Positions 1-16,016 of a stretch of DNA of 64,000 bases are shown here, piece after piece. Position numbers and translations under genes: made by a program. The notes beneath the pieces were generated by a model that searched no databases, had not been told where the DNA came from, and saw nothing but the letters and a program-made list of their open reading frames with translations. The DNA lies in the NCBI GenBank assembly GCA_022497155.1, contig MU385734.1, positions 496,001 through 560,000 on the forward strand, given 5' to 3'. Position 1 is the first letter of the stretch, and each line of letters starts with the position of its first letter. Source of the DNA: Whalleya microplaca (lineage: Eukaryota > Ascomycota > Sordariomycetes > Xylariales > Xylariaceae).

Positions 1-3000
1 ATGCCTACACTCTACGAACACTCCCTCAGCAACATACGCTGAACAACTAATCCAAATAGAACCAACCTACAGTAAGCATTCTAAGAGCACAACTCACACT
101 ATCGCCGCCTTCTTGGTTTCATGAAGATGTATATATATTTGGGGGGAGGTGAGTATACATCTAAGTGAGAGATATAAAGAGTATATCGATTTGCTGTGGC
201 CGCTACCGGCTGAAGTGTCCTGTGGGATAATTGAACAAGTATATACATACCTAGCGAATACTTAACCCAGAAGAAATAACTAAGAGTCAATAGTATTAAA
301 GGAAGGAGTCCCGGTTCAGAAATACCATTAGCGTGTATGACCTAGATCATTGAATAGAGTTAGGTCCGATTCCCAATATTGCTATGTGGTTATTTTATTC
401 GCCACACGCGGCTCATCTGCATTTAGCAATCAATTCGCGATAAGTCGCCAACGCAGCCTGGGCAAGGTCTCGATTAGGACCGAAACCGCGGCTAGCCTGG
501 TCCCTTGGCAAAAGAGACTCTGCGTACATAAGCTTAGCCTTCCACGCCAAAGGCCAAAGAGTCAAAGACAACTAACCTAGTGAGGCCTGGAGTTGTCTCT
601 TGGGGCGCGTGACGGGCAACTGAGTAGGGAAGCATGTGGCAGCCTCTTGCGCCTTGCGCCTCGCCCCCTTCGCCTCTCGATATATATGTGGCTGGAAAGT
701 CAATGCTCTCTGGTGACCCTGCGCTATGTACGGGGAGCGTCGAGTCGAGTCAATTCATGCCAATAAATAAGAAGCGCGCGGGTGTACGACATGCGGATCA
801 GTGGCCGATCTCCCACCTTGGGAGATCTTCAGGGTCCGGCCCGTCAAGACGGCACACTGCTTCCCAGGGTCTAGACCTTCGCTATGCACATACCTAAATT
901 TGGCGACGGCATTTCCAAGGGTTCAGGATTCCGGATGCTGGATGGGATGGGATGGGATAGGAGATGATCATCACTGCCATTTTCACTCACGCGCGGGAGA
1001 GCGAGAGGTGACATAGTCGACCGGATTCTTCTGAGGACGATGGGGAATGCCCACTTTGGCCGTCGAGAAATGCGATAACTTGTTTATGCATATGTAGAGT
1101 GGCATCATCGTCGCCACCGAGATGCGACGCCAGTGCTTCGTGTTCAGCCTTACGGTGCGGTGCGGTGAAGGCTGGCTGGCCTCGAGCTGGCTTCGTGTCT
1201 GGGGAACATGACGTCAGTGAAGTCCGGATGTCACGGGGACTGCAGGCTCGAGAGACTTGATCTTGGTGTGACGACGGGACGCCTGCAAGCCGAGAAGCTA
1301 CTAAGCAACCTCGAGGGGTACATAGTAGGTTAGTGGCCAGTGAGGTATCATCCAATGCACTTTTGACTTGTTCAACAACTCCAAGGAGGGAAAGCTCCGG
1401 TGTGCATATGCAGGACCTTACTGGGCGTGTGTGAAAGGGTGAGGTAAGGTAGGCAGGTAGGCCAGTCCCATGCTCCCGCTTTCGCATCCCGGGTTTCCTA
1501 TTCCATCCATGACACCCAATCCCGATATCTTGGACGGAAGGGCTCTCTCTCTCTTTGCGACATGTTTGTCGATAAAAAGATGATAGACCCTGGAAGACGT
1601 CATGGCGCTCTTTTTTTCGCCCCCGTATTGGCCGTGGAAGGTTTCCGTATGCTGGGTTTTGGCGAGTCGTGAAGCGGGACGCTAGGTGCTGTAGTATAGT
1701 CGACCGTGAAGCATAGCCACGAAATACACGTACAGTACACGTAGTAGGTATGATGAAGAGCAAAAAGAGATGGTTACTTTGCAGACCGCCTACCGCCCAA
1801 AGGTCGCCAACCTCGGCGCAATTTGGTGGCTTGTTCGCATCTGGCGCTCTGTCTCCGTCTGGCTCATCCCATCACTCCTCTCAGCCAGCAGATAAAGATG
1901 CAGGTGCATCGGCGATGGTACACCCAGAACTCGATTGTCGGTTAATCTGTAATCTGAGAGGGAAAACGGGACCAGATCCTGGCCGTACTGCCATAGCGCC
2001 TGTTCTCGTTCTGGCAGCTAAAGCCGCCCTACGCAGTAAGTAGAAGCAAGCTAAACGCTCGACCCCTGGAAGTTGGGGGCGGATTGCCAAGGAACCTTGC
2101 TCTCTCTCCAGTTGTGTTCTCTCTTTTACTGCTCTGCTGCTGTGATGACATTTTGGAGGGGACGGCTTGGGGAGCAGGGGAGACGGCTGAGGGGGAAGAC
2201 GCAAGGATGGCAATAGGGCCTTCAAGAGCCCTTAACCAGGGTGGGCGTTAGTGTCGAAATGTTCACAAAAGGAGGGGCAGAGAGATCGTTGAAACAGTTG
2301 AAGCGCTTATTAGTGCTGAGAGACAGCTCCATCTCGATGACATCATCATCTCTTCTGAAGACCTAGGTAGCAGTATACATTGTTTCTTCCGTTGTACCTA
2401 ATGAGTTGACAATCTCTGTAATGAGTTCTCGTTAAGAGCCTCCCAATAAATCTCTGAAGCTTGCTATATCTTATAATCCATTGGCTATGATTGGCTGTTC
2501 CTAGTTATCTTCCAATTAATAATCTCATCCGGGGACTATGTTGACTATGTTGTGTCTAGGTCTTACTGCGTACACGCTATTGCCTACACGCATGTACTGA
2601 ACTATCTGAAGCTAAAAAGAAGCGCGAGGACTCAAGTAGAAGATTAAGTAGCGGGGAAGGTTGGGAACAGTTCTCGGTGGAGACGATTACAGCATAAGCA
2701 AGCCTACCTATGCAGGCATTCAAAGTAGCTCAGACATGTTATTAGGTAAGGTAGGTAGGTCTAGGTAGGTGTCATCAGCCAATCATTGTTAACTATCATG
2801 GTCGGTTGAGTATTTCTTAATCTCTATTCTCTCAAGAGGAGAGTTACTATAGAGAAGAAACCTACTTGTACCTAGGTTTAAGTGTTGTGCCTAGAGCTGA
2901 ACTAGGATCAAGACTCAGTAACGTAGATATTATCATTACCTACTTCCAGAACTCTCCCCTTGAGTCATGCCCTTTTGGGAGACATTGGACAACTTCGGGT

Positions 3001-3755
3001 AGAGCGTCTAAACTCGCAAGGCCTAGAGCTTATCCTCGTGTAAGGCTTTCTGTTGGATCTTCATCATCTATACACCATTTTGGTTGCTCGGTATCCTGGA
3101 CGTTGCCTACATACATATCAGCGGACAGCGGCAGAGGGATCGACACCCTGGTATTGGGTTCGATGCGATTGGATTGGCTTTAAGGTCCCTTGAGGTTCCC
3201 AATACGGCATTTCCTCTAATTCCCATCCTATTTTTACGACAGATGTATACATATACCTTGCGGGTAAGCACTTGATCTGATAATTCCCTGATATCTAATG
3301 TGTCGGTGCTATTATTGTATATCATCAATCCACTCTCTTACATGAGAACTCTTAACGGCTGGCAGAATGCATACCTACCTAGTCATCTACGTATGTGTGT
3401 ACCTTGGCACATAGGAAATCCGCAATTGAATGCATTGCGGGATAATGTAATTGTTCTTTTTGTTGAGACCGAAATATGTGTTTTACCGCGGCTCGTGTGC
3501 CGGCAGGCGAAATAATACATACAATATTAAATAACTCGACCCGAACAACATCTGATGCAGCATGAAGCACGAGAGAGATGTTGCGCTTAAGGTTGTTACC
3601 ATAGTAAAACATTCATGCTAGTGCATCAAACAGCCTAGCCTACTACGAGTATTGATTGCTCTAGACAGTCGTTTAGTGGACTCAGCAAGTCAGCATTACC
3701 TATTATGGCGACAAGTTAAGGTCAGGTATTACATGTTTTAGTCGATTACCTGTCT
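1..3755. other. Intergenic, no supported gene
   Basis: No reading frame here has a recognisable domain, a good start context and gene-like codon use together. The longest open frame, on the minus strand at 987-1763, is rich in Arg, Ser and His and looks like chance. Small GGGAT repeats lie at about 940-959, and GGTAGGT-type repeats at about 2741-2768. The left edge of the window may cut a neighbouring gene, but nothing shows this. Confidence 0.6.
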
Positions 3756-3756
3756 G

Positions 3757-3810
3757 CCAGTCGGCCAGTCAGCCAGTCGGCCAGTCAGCCAGTCAACCAG
3801 TCTGGCCAGC
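3757..3810. repeat. 8-bp tandem repeat (CCAGTCGG type)
   Basis: Six to seven units of an 8-bp motif alternate between CCAGTCGG and CCAGTCAG, with decay at the right end. It is followed at about 3865-3900 by short GAGCACGCA-type repeats. It lies about 0.8 kb upstream of HOG1. No function is implied; this is simple tandem expansion. Confidence 0.85.
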
Positions 3811-3997
3811 ACTGACAGCGTCGTAGGACACACGCTAAAGATTTAACTTCAGGCACGCTTGCACCTGCCCACGCAGGAGCACGCAGAGCACGCAGGGCCG
3901 CGCCCGCCTGTCCGTGCTGCGGTCCATAGGTTAGGTAGGTACGGAGTAAGGTAGTGTACACTGTTAGGTTAGGTACCTACTTACGTACCATACACCA

Positions 3998-4106
3998 CAC
4001 ATACATACATACATACATTAGATAGTGGACATACTGTACATACACATACATACATAACATACATACATGCTGCGTACATACATACTTCCGTACGCATACA
4101 TCAATC
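3998..4106. repeat. Interrupted (ACAT)n microsatellite
   Basis: Runs of ACAT/TACA tetranucleotides, broken by short unrelated segments, fill most of this stretch about 0.5 kb upstream of HOG1. Similar TACATA tracts recur near 42845 and 43190, so it appears to be a general feature of this genome. Confidence 0.85.
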
Positions 4107-4385
4107 GGTCGTCTCGATCGCAGTCGCCACTAGAGGAAGCGACCAGCTTCGAATCGCCGTACATACCTAGACAACGTACATACAAAATACGTACCGTGTG
4201 TGGAAGAAACCTTATCCACACGCCAGCCCGACCCGACTGCGAAAATCCTGTTCCCTTTTCCCACTTTCCCATCATTATCCAAAGCATCTCAAGATTGCCA
4301 TTCCTTTTTGAAATCCCTACGCTTTTTTTGTTCTCGACCGAGAAAGAAGAACGCAACAATTAGCCATCTGTCCATCTGCTTATCC

Positions 4386-4569
4386 GGCAGTCTCTTGCTA
4401 TCTGTCTACTATATCCAGACACATCCGGCCACCGGCACCGCACCGAGAGCTTCCACTCTGTGGGATTCTGCCCCTCGTCCGGTAGCTCAACCAGCAACCA
4501 CCAAACCTCCCCAAACCCCTCGCCCTCTACTCTGTCCCTCCCTCTCCTCCTGTCGTCAATAAAACCACC
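4386..4569 (+). promoter_or_regulatory. HOG1 leader / proximal promoter
   Basis: The 180 bases before the HOG1 start are strongly C/T-rich on the coding strand, as is common just upstream of highly transcribed fungal genes. The start codon sits in the context ACCACCATGG, a near-perfect eukaryotic initiation context. No TATA box or stress element was identified with confidence. Confidence 0.45.
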
Positions 4570-6176
<1,607 letters not shown>

Positions 6177-7235
6177 AAAGGTATTGCTAAAAATCAGACG
6201 GGGTCTGCAGAAGACGAGCATAATGCACCGCAATGATACCACGATTCAAAGACAGTATAAAACATCAAGCTTGATTATGGCGTTTTGAGACGGGAACATG
6301 GCATGTACAGCCTTTTGCGCGATTTACGACAAAGAAGGGGTTATTGTCACAGCCAACAGCAACAACAACAGGGGGACTAAGGAATATACGAGGATTTGCA
6401 TTCGGACCGCTAATGGATAGCGATGGCGACTGGGCTTCGTAGTGGTAATTATTACAAGAAATTGGTGCCGAGGTGGGTTTTGGTTGACTGCTTGGGGGGG
6501 AAGGGGGTCTTCTCTCTTCCTGGGGAGGGTTAGGACGCAGATATGCGCAAGTTGAATGATCGAAAGAGCTCACGCGCGCAATAACAACAACAACGCCGCA
6601 TAGGGCAGAGCCACTTAGTGTCTATAGCAGGGTGTGTGAGATGATGGAAACAACTGTCCAAGGCTAATCGCAGGGGGAAATCATTCTGTGACACAAGACA
6701 ATAGTTGTGTCTTGTGGCGACTAGACTTTTGGACAAAAGGAGGCCGATATCAGAGATGAGAAAAGCAATAGAAGCAAGCAAGCAAAGCATTCGTGCCGTG
6801 GAATTCGTTTTTGATCTGCAGTGTTTTGGTCCGTCCGCTTGTGTCTGTATGACTTCTCTGGTCCTCGTGATCTTTATACAAGTCTGAAAAGGGGGGATCA
6901 CTGCTATTCGAACTTACACGCAGCCACGGCCTTCGTTATACTTGTGTGGATGGAACTGGTATAGGGCTCCCTGCCTGGGAGAGCTTATATGCAAACCTCC
7001 TATTCAGCTACCAAGTTGATCAATCTCAATAGGTTTACATGCCCAAGCTTGCAATTCGTTGCTTCGTCATCTTCATCTACTGACAGCTGTTCCATAGATA
7101 CGTCTCGCCATGGTGTCAGCATGGGTTTCGGTTTCCGTTTGCTAGCTTGATTGGCTCCGTACCTAAAGGAAGCTAAACAAGCAGCGAACTCAGAAACCAG
7201 ACTCCCTAGGCAGACGGAACCCCCAAGCCAAAGAT

Positions 7236-7265
7236 GGCCAGCCAGCCAGCCAGCCAGCCAGCCAA
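7236..7265. repeat. (CCAG)n microsatellite
   Basis: About seven CCAG units in a row. On the minus strand they encode a WLAG repeat in an otherwise unconvincing 197-residue open frame. Confidence 0.85.
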
Positions 7266-10200
7266 CAAGCACACTTTCCGATACTGGGAAAGCCGCAGTC
7301 CGCGGTGGAAGACCGTAAACGCTTTTAGATCTCGGACAGGAGGGACGGTGGGAAATGTAAGGATGAAGATTGTGGGCGCGGAACTGTTGGGCTGTTGAGG
7401 GAGGACGAAAGGTCCGTGGAACGGGTGAAGGGGTTTGGTATGGCTCGAGCCATGGCAGACGGCAAACGACGTGGAAGCCCGGGTTGAGAGGTAAAGAAGA
7501 TTGGATGTGTGAGTGGTGCGGCTCTACACTCCTAGGTCTCCTGGCCAGGGGGAGGTCCTTGCTCTGGGAGCTTCGGGACCTTCGGCGGTGCATGGGGACG
7601 CTACAGACTCCCTGTGCGTTTCTGTTCCCTCTGTATAGAAAGTCTCCAATGTCGTTCCGGGACTTGAACCTGTCAGAAGAAGGGTATTGCTTTGTTGAGG
7701 TGCTGTAATCCCCATCCCCTCTCCCCTTTTCTGCCGTTGTTGATCGCCACGAGGTGGTCAGTTGAATCGCTAGCTGCTCTTAACGGGCATTATAACCTGT
7801 AACTATGGGAGTTTGGTCAGGCAGGATGTTGATGTGGAATATTTGTTGACTGCGAGGACGACTCTTTCGTGTTTTTGTTGGAGTTCGTTCTGGGTTGAGT
7901 ACTAGTCAGTGTTAAGATACACCTTATAGGGTTGAGGGTGGTACGGGCCTACGTATGGCCTTCCGCTCATACATATAAGGGGCTCTGCTACCTTCCTAAA
8001 GCTTCACCTTACACTAATTAAGTCACCATACTCCTCATCACTTTGACCCATATCGACAGTTACTTACCGCGTGCGTTGTTATTACCCACGTGTTAATGGT
8101 TATTCAATGGGAATCTTCACGGCCTCGCACTGCGACCCTCGTAGAGCCTCGGGTTTCTTTATCAAGGGGGAGCCTTCTGATAGGTAATACTCTCTATCCT
8201 GACCTAGCTTCCCAGACAGCGCTAGACTTGTGTAGTGAAGATAGCGAAGCCATTCCGTGGCTATGTAGAAGTATCCCACCTAAGGTCTCGAGAAGGGAGA
8301 AGTCTAATTGCTAGTTAGGTATTCTCGCCCATTTTCTAGATAATCTTTTGTCAGCTCAGTCCGATAATTAGGGCTATGCATCTTTGAAATGGAAGAGAGT
8401 GAGCTATATCCTGTTTGACTTATCTCGCAGTGACTTTCTCTCCTATAACACAGTGATCTACCCAAACCTACGGTGTTGACACCCTTCTATCATTGGTACG
8501 TCGCATCTGTAGCTCTCGAATAGCCTGGAATATATGGATAACCCGCGGTCCAGCGGTCCAGTAGGTAGCGCCGCCACGGCCCGTCTATCCGCTGATAGGT
8601 CTGAACAACGTCTGATATTATACCTGCACTAACTCGAAGTCGCTGTCTCGACCCGACCATATCTTGGACTTTGAGTAAGTCCACACCCGAGCCGAGTTTG
8701 GATGGCTCCTTGGAAATACCGTGGTGCTCAGGGGTTCGCGGACACGCAATTGCCCGCTCATGGAAGATGCGTTGCTTGTTGCGTTTGGGAGATTAACTAC
8801 TAGTGCGAGACATGAGCAGGTTAGCTGACTCTTCTTCTTACATTACCTTAACTACCTTCTCCTTAGTCTTGCCCTGTTTCTGTACTTCTTGGCCTTCCTC
8901 CCTGATCCGGAAGCCGCTTCACAACTGTGTTTGCTGGCCATTAGAAGCTATCAACTGTACACCGCTATCGTCGAGACCTCGGACCCCCGATGTGGGAAGC
9001 GATGGCGCTTCATGTATGGGCACTGCTAGAATGCATTGAGATATTCACGGTTGATATCACCCTGCAAGCGTATGAGCTGAGAAAACAGAAGGATTATGGT
9101 AGACGTGTCACGTATGTGGCAATCGAGTATGATTTAGTGCGTGTTCGGGAGACAGAAAGCGTGATACATAAGATTAAGGGGGATGTAAGGAACACTAGCA
9201 AGGCGGGCATCATCTACCCCTAGCAGGCCCTATTAACCATGTTAAAGGGGGAAGAAGTAGTCTTCAGAGGTCTTGTGCGTATCCGTAAGTGAAACACTTA
9301 GGAGTGTGTGTGTATGTGGATGTGAAGTATGGGCCTATTCTTGAAGAAGCCGCTAAGATCGAGGTAGTAATGTTATCTCGTTTCGAGATGCATGTGGACT
9401 CTGTCCCCCGTACGTGTGCATCTGTATGGATGTGTGTGTATGCAGCACACGAGTCATTATCTTACATAAAGCACTCAGAGGCTGAAGTATGTTTTATTAT
9501 AAATGGATATTTCTATGGAAATTTGAAGGAGCTAGGTACCTGATATATATTAATAGGGCCTTCTACGGATGGATGTCCGCCTCTCTCCTATGACTCCTTA
9601 CGTATCGGTACCTATAGGTGAAGATATTGATCGTATTCGAAGCCATGGCAGGTCGAGCAGCAATAACAGCTTGAAAGACTTTTGAAATTGGGAGTCATGT
9701 TCGAGATATTTCCGCATATTATCTAATTGTAAATAATGATTTCATCAGCTTGCTACGCAGCTACGTAAATTGCTGCAGCTTCAAGCATCTGGGAAGTAGT
9801 GCTTATGTATTATAGCTGTTAAGAGCGGGGAGTAGACCAATACAGAAACCCGAGACTGCGTGTACTGACTCAATAGGGAAATACTAAGATTGGAGAGAAA
9901 AATGTGAATATTAGGTAGAATCTGGGGTACGAATCCATGTTGTGTCGTTGGCTGCTGGATGGTAACATCTCCTATGAAGATTGAAACGCATTTTCTACGG
10001 CGGTGTGGCGCCCTACATTATTCATTTGTCAGGATAAAGATGTGTTTGCCTTGTACTGTGATAGGAAATGGCGAGTCTCGGGGACTTGAGATACAAGATG
10101 CTCAGTTGAACGATGACGTTACTGCTCATAGTCGATCCATGAAATAGGGCACGAGTTCGAATGTATATATTGGAGACCTGATGTAGACGTCATTGCCAGC

Positions 10201-13200
10201 TAGCTTCTGCATTGAACTAGATATGGGGATCCATCTTTCATAGTCATGTTACTCCTGTTCCACATCGTATTATCTGTTGGGTTCTTCTACAGCCATCGTC
10301 GTGCTCTAGGGTTGAGGGGAAGGAATTTTCTCAGTGCCCCTTAAAGCCACTTCAACCACCATAGAACCTATTCAAGTGCTATTAGATAGGTAGACAGGAT
10401 GTTAGATTCACGCCGAAGGAATAGTTTAACCGAGTCTATTGATAGACATATAGTTCTGACTCGATGTAATTAAGGTTCGTAGATGAAGATATCATTAAAC
10501 TTTTCGTCAATATATCTCATACCTTATGCTAAGGACTATGCAGTAGGCTAAGAGACCATATAGAAATATTTTCGCACATCTATCTCCACTACCAAGGATG
10601 TGAGATGTGAAAGTTGATGCAGAAAGGATCAAGGCCAATACTCTTCTAGTTATACTAAGCATTCCCTAGCTCGAGTTTCATATATAACAGGTGTGATGGT
10701 TGGGAGACTCCGAACCCCCTGTACAAGCTACTAGCAGTTCGTCGAAATACCTCAGGGCCTATGATAACTATTATATATAAGCTTTACGGCTCAGATCTCC
10801 TCTATACCCTGCCTAGTTAGGGGTAGTTCACGACCCGTATGCTTGATCTTGGATATTCCCCGGTCCTATAAGTGTCAGATTATGGATTGTCGATCTCTGG
10901 GGGGCTTCTTATGGTGTATTGTCATCACGCCAGACGGAATAGATACCGGTCACCATGATGCCATCATCCCCGAGTAGTGGTCCGTACGTAGTTGGAATCG
11001 GCCAGTGCCCCGCCGGAGTAATACGGGTTTCATTTGACATATCATATCGGCCGCAAAATGACCGCCGTCTCTGTCAGCGCCTTGGCAGCTTATGCATCTG
11101 GCTCCTCCTTGGAGACCTTCCGTTGGCGGACATGACGATGATGAGGTAGAGTTTTTTTCCGCCGGTCGTTTTATCGCGTCCGTGGACCTGCAGGAACGGA
11201 GACGGCTGACGAGTCGTCTACTGCGTATAGAATACCATTGTAGGGTGGCGTCGGTATCTAATGTGCTTCACGCAGATGATTGAAGGGATGTCAGCCCGCC
11301 GATCATCGAGCCTTACTCCATGGTTACCGAGCTATGACTAGGTTGCCAGGAAGATGCAGCCAGACACGTGAGATCCAAAGTTGACTGTGGTTTGTTAGCG
11401 GCCCTGCGTATTTCCCTGATGAGCAGGCATATGCGATGGAACCGTAGACGGGGACGGATATGTGTGCGATGCTGCCTGCAATGGGGAATAAGCTGGTTAT
11501 AGTAGGTGATAGCCGTGAGTTTGCTGGCGATGCCCAAGAATCGCAACTCTCTCGGACACTGAACAATCTACATGTAACGAACGGGTGTCGTTTACGCATT
11601 GTTACCCTTCCGTCTTGGGTATTTACCCGTTCACCTTGAGCCGTGAACCACTCCGGGGTCGAATTGTAAGCTTTGTAGAACCCCACGAGTTACATCGGTG
11701 TGGTGAGCTGGCCCTCATGCGCTCCGTTTTTCTTGTGCGACCACTTTCCCTCCTGGATGTCCTTTTTCATCGACCTGCAGATGGATCCCCTGCAATGAAC
11801 GACGCCTGTGGCTGAATTTCTGCATCCTGCCAGGCCTGCTTGCTTTTTCGTTCTGTCGCCCCCCTCGGCGCCCCTAACAAATCAGCTCGCGGTCAATGGA
11901 TCAGCTGCTAAGATGACCCGTTTCGAGCGAGGGATCATGGATCATGGGAACGTCGTGGGACCCGAGAGGCTGGCCGGGCTTGCCTGGGGCAGTGCTGGAG
12001 CTGGAACCCTCGGGGATTCAAAGACGAAGATCTGACGAAGCTCAATTGGACAGCTCCGACACTTCCGTGTCCATCTTCACGAAGCCAAGCTAGCTTCTAG
12101 AAGCCTTCTCAAACGCGTTCGCTGCGACACACCATCGGTGAATGTCTGCGACGCTACCTACCCGACTATTTTCGATTTATGCCGTGGTTTTATTATGCGA
12201 CTACAACATCATAAAACCTTTTGCACTTCGCTGTGGCGGGAAGATGCGTGTGGCGTATCAATCCCCTCACAAGGATCGCTACCGACCCTGACCTGCCAGC
12301 CTGACAGCTTGTTCTCCAGTTTAAAACTGTTACAGGCATGATATAGTCGACAGGGCTACTAGGGTAGATTTTTCTCTTCTTCTTCTCCCCGAATGCTATA
12401 AATGTCGACTACATACAACATAAAGTTGGGGCCTGGATGGAGTTGCAAAGGTTCACTGCGTCCCAACCGCTTGGAATTAGCCGACGAGGTACCTGTGAAG
12501 AATTAGAGATCAAGCGATCACACATATTGGCATGGACCCTGGCCTCCCAAGTGGACGGGACGCCTTGGACGGGACGCTTAGTACGGGTCGATGATGGCCA
12601 TGCTGAATTGGGGTCCTTTCCCGTAAGCTTGGGCGGAATCTAAGAAACTATATATGTACTGTAATATACATTCGCCATCATCATCTGATGTTTTAAGCTC
12701 TCGGTGGCCACTTTATATCTAGGCCACGGGTATTTCTTGAGTATCGCTTAGGCAGGAAGTTACCATGTTCAACTGGCAAAGCTTCGACGTATTGTCGACT
12801 ATTTCTACACCTACGTAGTATATCACTGCAGAGAAAGTCTGTGTCATATATTTTGCTTCTACTAAGTAGATGGCGACTGGTGGGATATGTATGACTCTAT
12901 AGATCCATTCGAGAAGCAGTCACACGACTGACAATCGCCTACTTATTCAATGAAACAAGAAGAGCTTATAGCATCTTCTCGATACGAATGAAGATATACA
13001 TTCAAATATAAAGGACAATTGATCCCGTGGAAAGTTTATTAGCGAAGTCTGAAGGGTTGATACATATATCATGCTTCTCTATCGAAGTAATATTATTGAC
13101 TTCCGTACTTGTATGGCCATTGAGTTATTAATCCAGTTTTGGTCTAAACCCACCAAGAATAGAAAAAGGAACCAATTACCTACTATGTATTCCGTAGTAT

Positions 13201-13750
13201 GCAACTAACCCCAGTCTCCACAGTCAACCTTTTACCTTCTGTCTTCAGCGTAAATAGATGTAGGGGCAGCTAACTAATGTACATACATGCTACCCCCTGC
13301 TTCCCGGTGTGTCCTCAGCTTTTCAGCCACCTACGTTTGATGTGCCTTTTCATCGGTTGTATCCGGTACGGCCTTATTTTACGTACAACACACTACAAAA
13401 TCTGCCCGTTACTCATGGCAATATCGAACACGGGACTAATAATAAGGTCATGATCTATTCCAAGCGCCGAAGCCGTACCTTGCATCTACACTGATATCTG
13501 GAATTCTGTAAGCGAACCTACTATTCGATACTTCGAACGTATGTAACCCTGGCTGATACATATAACTACTTGTACGGGTCAACGTGGGGCCGCCATTTAC
13601 CCCCATCCTCCGTTGACTCCCCTCATCGGTCTAGTTATGCGTAGGAGGTGGTGACTTTTAATTGATTTCCGAGTGGTGGGGTTCCACATGATTGGAAATA
13701 TCCATCTAGTACATGTATCGACTCCAAAAGCAGTCTTGTGGTTGGCTTTC

Positions 13751-13774
13751 ATCTCTATCTCTATCTCTATCTCG
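13751..13774. repeat. (TCTATC)n short repeat
   Basis: Four near-perfect hexanucleotide units in spacer DNA. No function inferred. Confidence 0.75.
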
Positions 13775-16016
13775 TTCTCTCACACAGCTAACATCAGATG
13801 CTTACAACGAAGATGAAGCGGATGCGTGCTCATTCCAAGTGGATAAGAATAATTACGGACACTTGATCAAGGAGGATATCATCCCGAACGCGCGGCGTAG
13901 TTTTGCTGCAATCTGCAGGTGTATTGTACCAACCGCAATTGACATGGACGGAGTCGAAGGCCCGTCTTACCACGTACCTCGCTGCCCGCAGTCGTCAACT
14001 TATGATACCCTTTCCCTGATCAATCATTACGTCCTCTCGAGGGTTCTTTGGTCCATCTATGAGACGGAGATAAGCCACGTACTGAGCGTCAGCTCTAGAT
14101 CTTGGGAAGCCTTCCTGACCTTGTGAACACTGCACTACATACAGCCGTTTGAGGGGGAATATTAAGCCATCAAGCCCCAATCATTGCTGTTATTATGGAT
14201 ACTGATGCAGTGAAAGTAGGAGCAGCCACCAGTCATATGCTTTCATATACATATTACTCTGCGCGGCGTCTACTAGATCCCTTCAGCCCCCATTTGAGAA
14301 TAGCAAGGAGGTGTCAGATCGAGCTACCTTCTGATCACTGCTCGTACTGAGCCATTGTTTAGATTCCTGAATAAGTAAACAGGACTGACTAACAGATACT
14401 TGCCCAGATATACCTGCTTAGGTATATATGTTGTATGCTAGTGCATTCCCGTTTATATGTATCATGGGCCATGGACGTTATTAGGCAAGGAACTACTCCA
14501 CAGCCCGAGCGAGGCATAAGAACTGACGGGACCCCCACCTGAACTTTCTTCTCCCACATTCCCATCCCATTCCCCAGGTTCGTTAGCATTAGCATCCCGA
14601 ACCCCATTGAAAAAAGATCCGCCGCTGAAACACCCTTTTCAGCCGCTTCAACCGATCGAGCGATCGTGAGTAATGCTGCCCGTGCTGCTCTTCGATCGAT
14701 TTTAACGGTCAACTATAGTTTCTGGTTGCTTACTGACCGACTCGACTCAGAGGGGAAGAGAAGCAGAAGAAGGAATAAAGAAAGCAAAAGAGGTACGTTG
14801 AGCATCGAAGCGCATATCTAGTCACGACTACTATGCCGCCTTGAAAGTTTCCTAGGTTACCTCTGTCCACCTGTTCATCATTATTCTTCCGCGTCGCCTT
14901 ATAAGCCTTTATCATGTTGTTACCGGCTTTGTGCGACTTACACGTAGCGTTGGGACACACCTACAAATACAATACAACCCAGCCAACAGAAGTCTCCTTC
15001 CCCGACAATAGCCTACGTTGCCATGTTGGCGATGGACCAGTCAGAGGCCCTGGCGAAAATTGCCCTACCTCTTCGCATCGACCTGCAGTCCGAGAGTCTT
15101 TCTTGCTGCAACCCCAGGACAAGACCAGATGCTCGGTCCATGGCCAGGGTCCAAGGCTAGTCCAGTCGCAGGCCAGTGTAATGCATAGTTGCATGGATGA
15201 ACTCCGTACTGTATCGTACCAGCTAATTGGCTTTCCCGCGTTTCTCATCGCTGCCCCTTGTCTTCCGTTACACTCTTATTCATTCCCATGTATTATAACT
15301 TGAACCCCGCCCAGCCGCGCTAGCTATAATCCATGGATGTACGGTACCTACCTTGCCTACCTTGCGCAGCCCACGCTCCTTTAAGGCGACAGTTCCATGG
15401 TCAATTTACCGCAATGGGCGGCATTTACAATCTCGTTCTTTCTTACCCGTTCCTTCACGCGGCCCCAGACTAATCGTCTTGCTTCCCGGCTTAGAACTTC
15501 ATAGCTTTTTCCCTAGCTTGAGTTGAGTTGCGTACCTATTCGTGACTTGCTTGGCGTCGGCGTCTTGCGTGCTTGTGCTATCCGCTGCGATCGAATTCAA
15601 CCAAGATCCCGCCCGAGTTTGTTCCTTGATTTGCCGGCATGTGGTAACCACACCCAGAGTTTGGTTCGGGTGAGGTTGTTTGAAGGCGTTCGAGTTGTCG
15701 CCACCGTTGGCTGGCTCTCATCGCAATCGAATCGCTCTCATTTGCCCTCTTCCCCTTTCGCGTTGCAGCAGACACTACCAAGCTCCATCAGACGTACCCG
15801 TTGTGACATACATAATTCCCCGGATTGTGGTACAACAGACAAGACACCTTCGGTCGGTTCGTTATTAGTCCCATATATTTACTCGGGTCGAGAGCGACTG
15901 GACCCTGCTGGCCAATTATCCCTAGATTTGAGGTACGACAAGAACTTCCCCAACGAGGGGTACGGCCACCAAGCGCAAGAGGCCCGAAATCGAGGCGTCG
16001 CGCCTCTTGTAATATC

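Noticed and set aside
7000..7593. 197-residue minus-strand frame
   Set aside because: Part of it is the translated CCAG microsatellite; the rest is Pro/Arg/Ser-rich with no domain and no intron structure.
7640..7668. tRNA-like B box (GGTTCAAGTCC on the minus strand)
   Set aside because: The five bases on either side of the loop do not pair as a T stem and no A box is found at the right distance.
14389..14712. 107-residue minus-strand frame
   Set aside because: The frame opens with TTG, the second half becomes spacer-like, and no domain or splice partner is visible.
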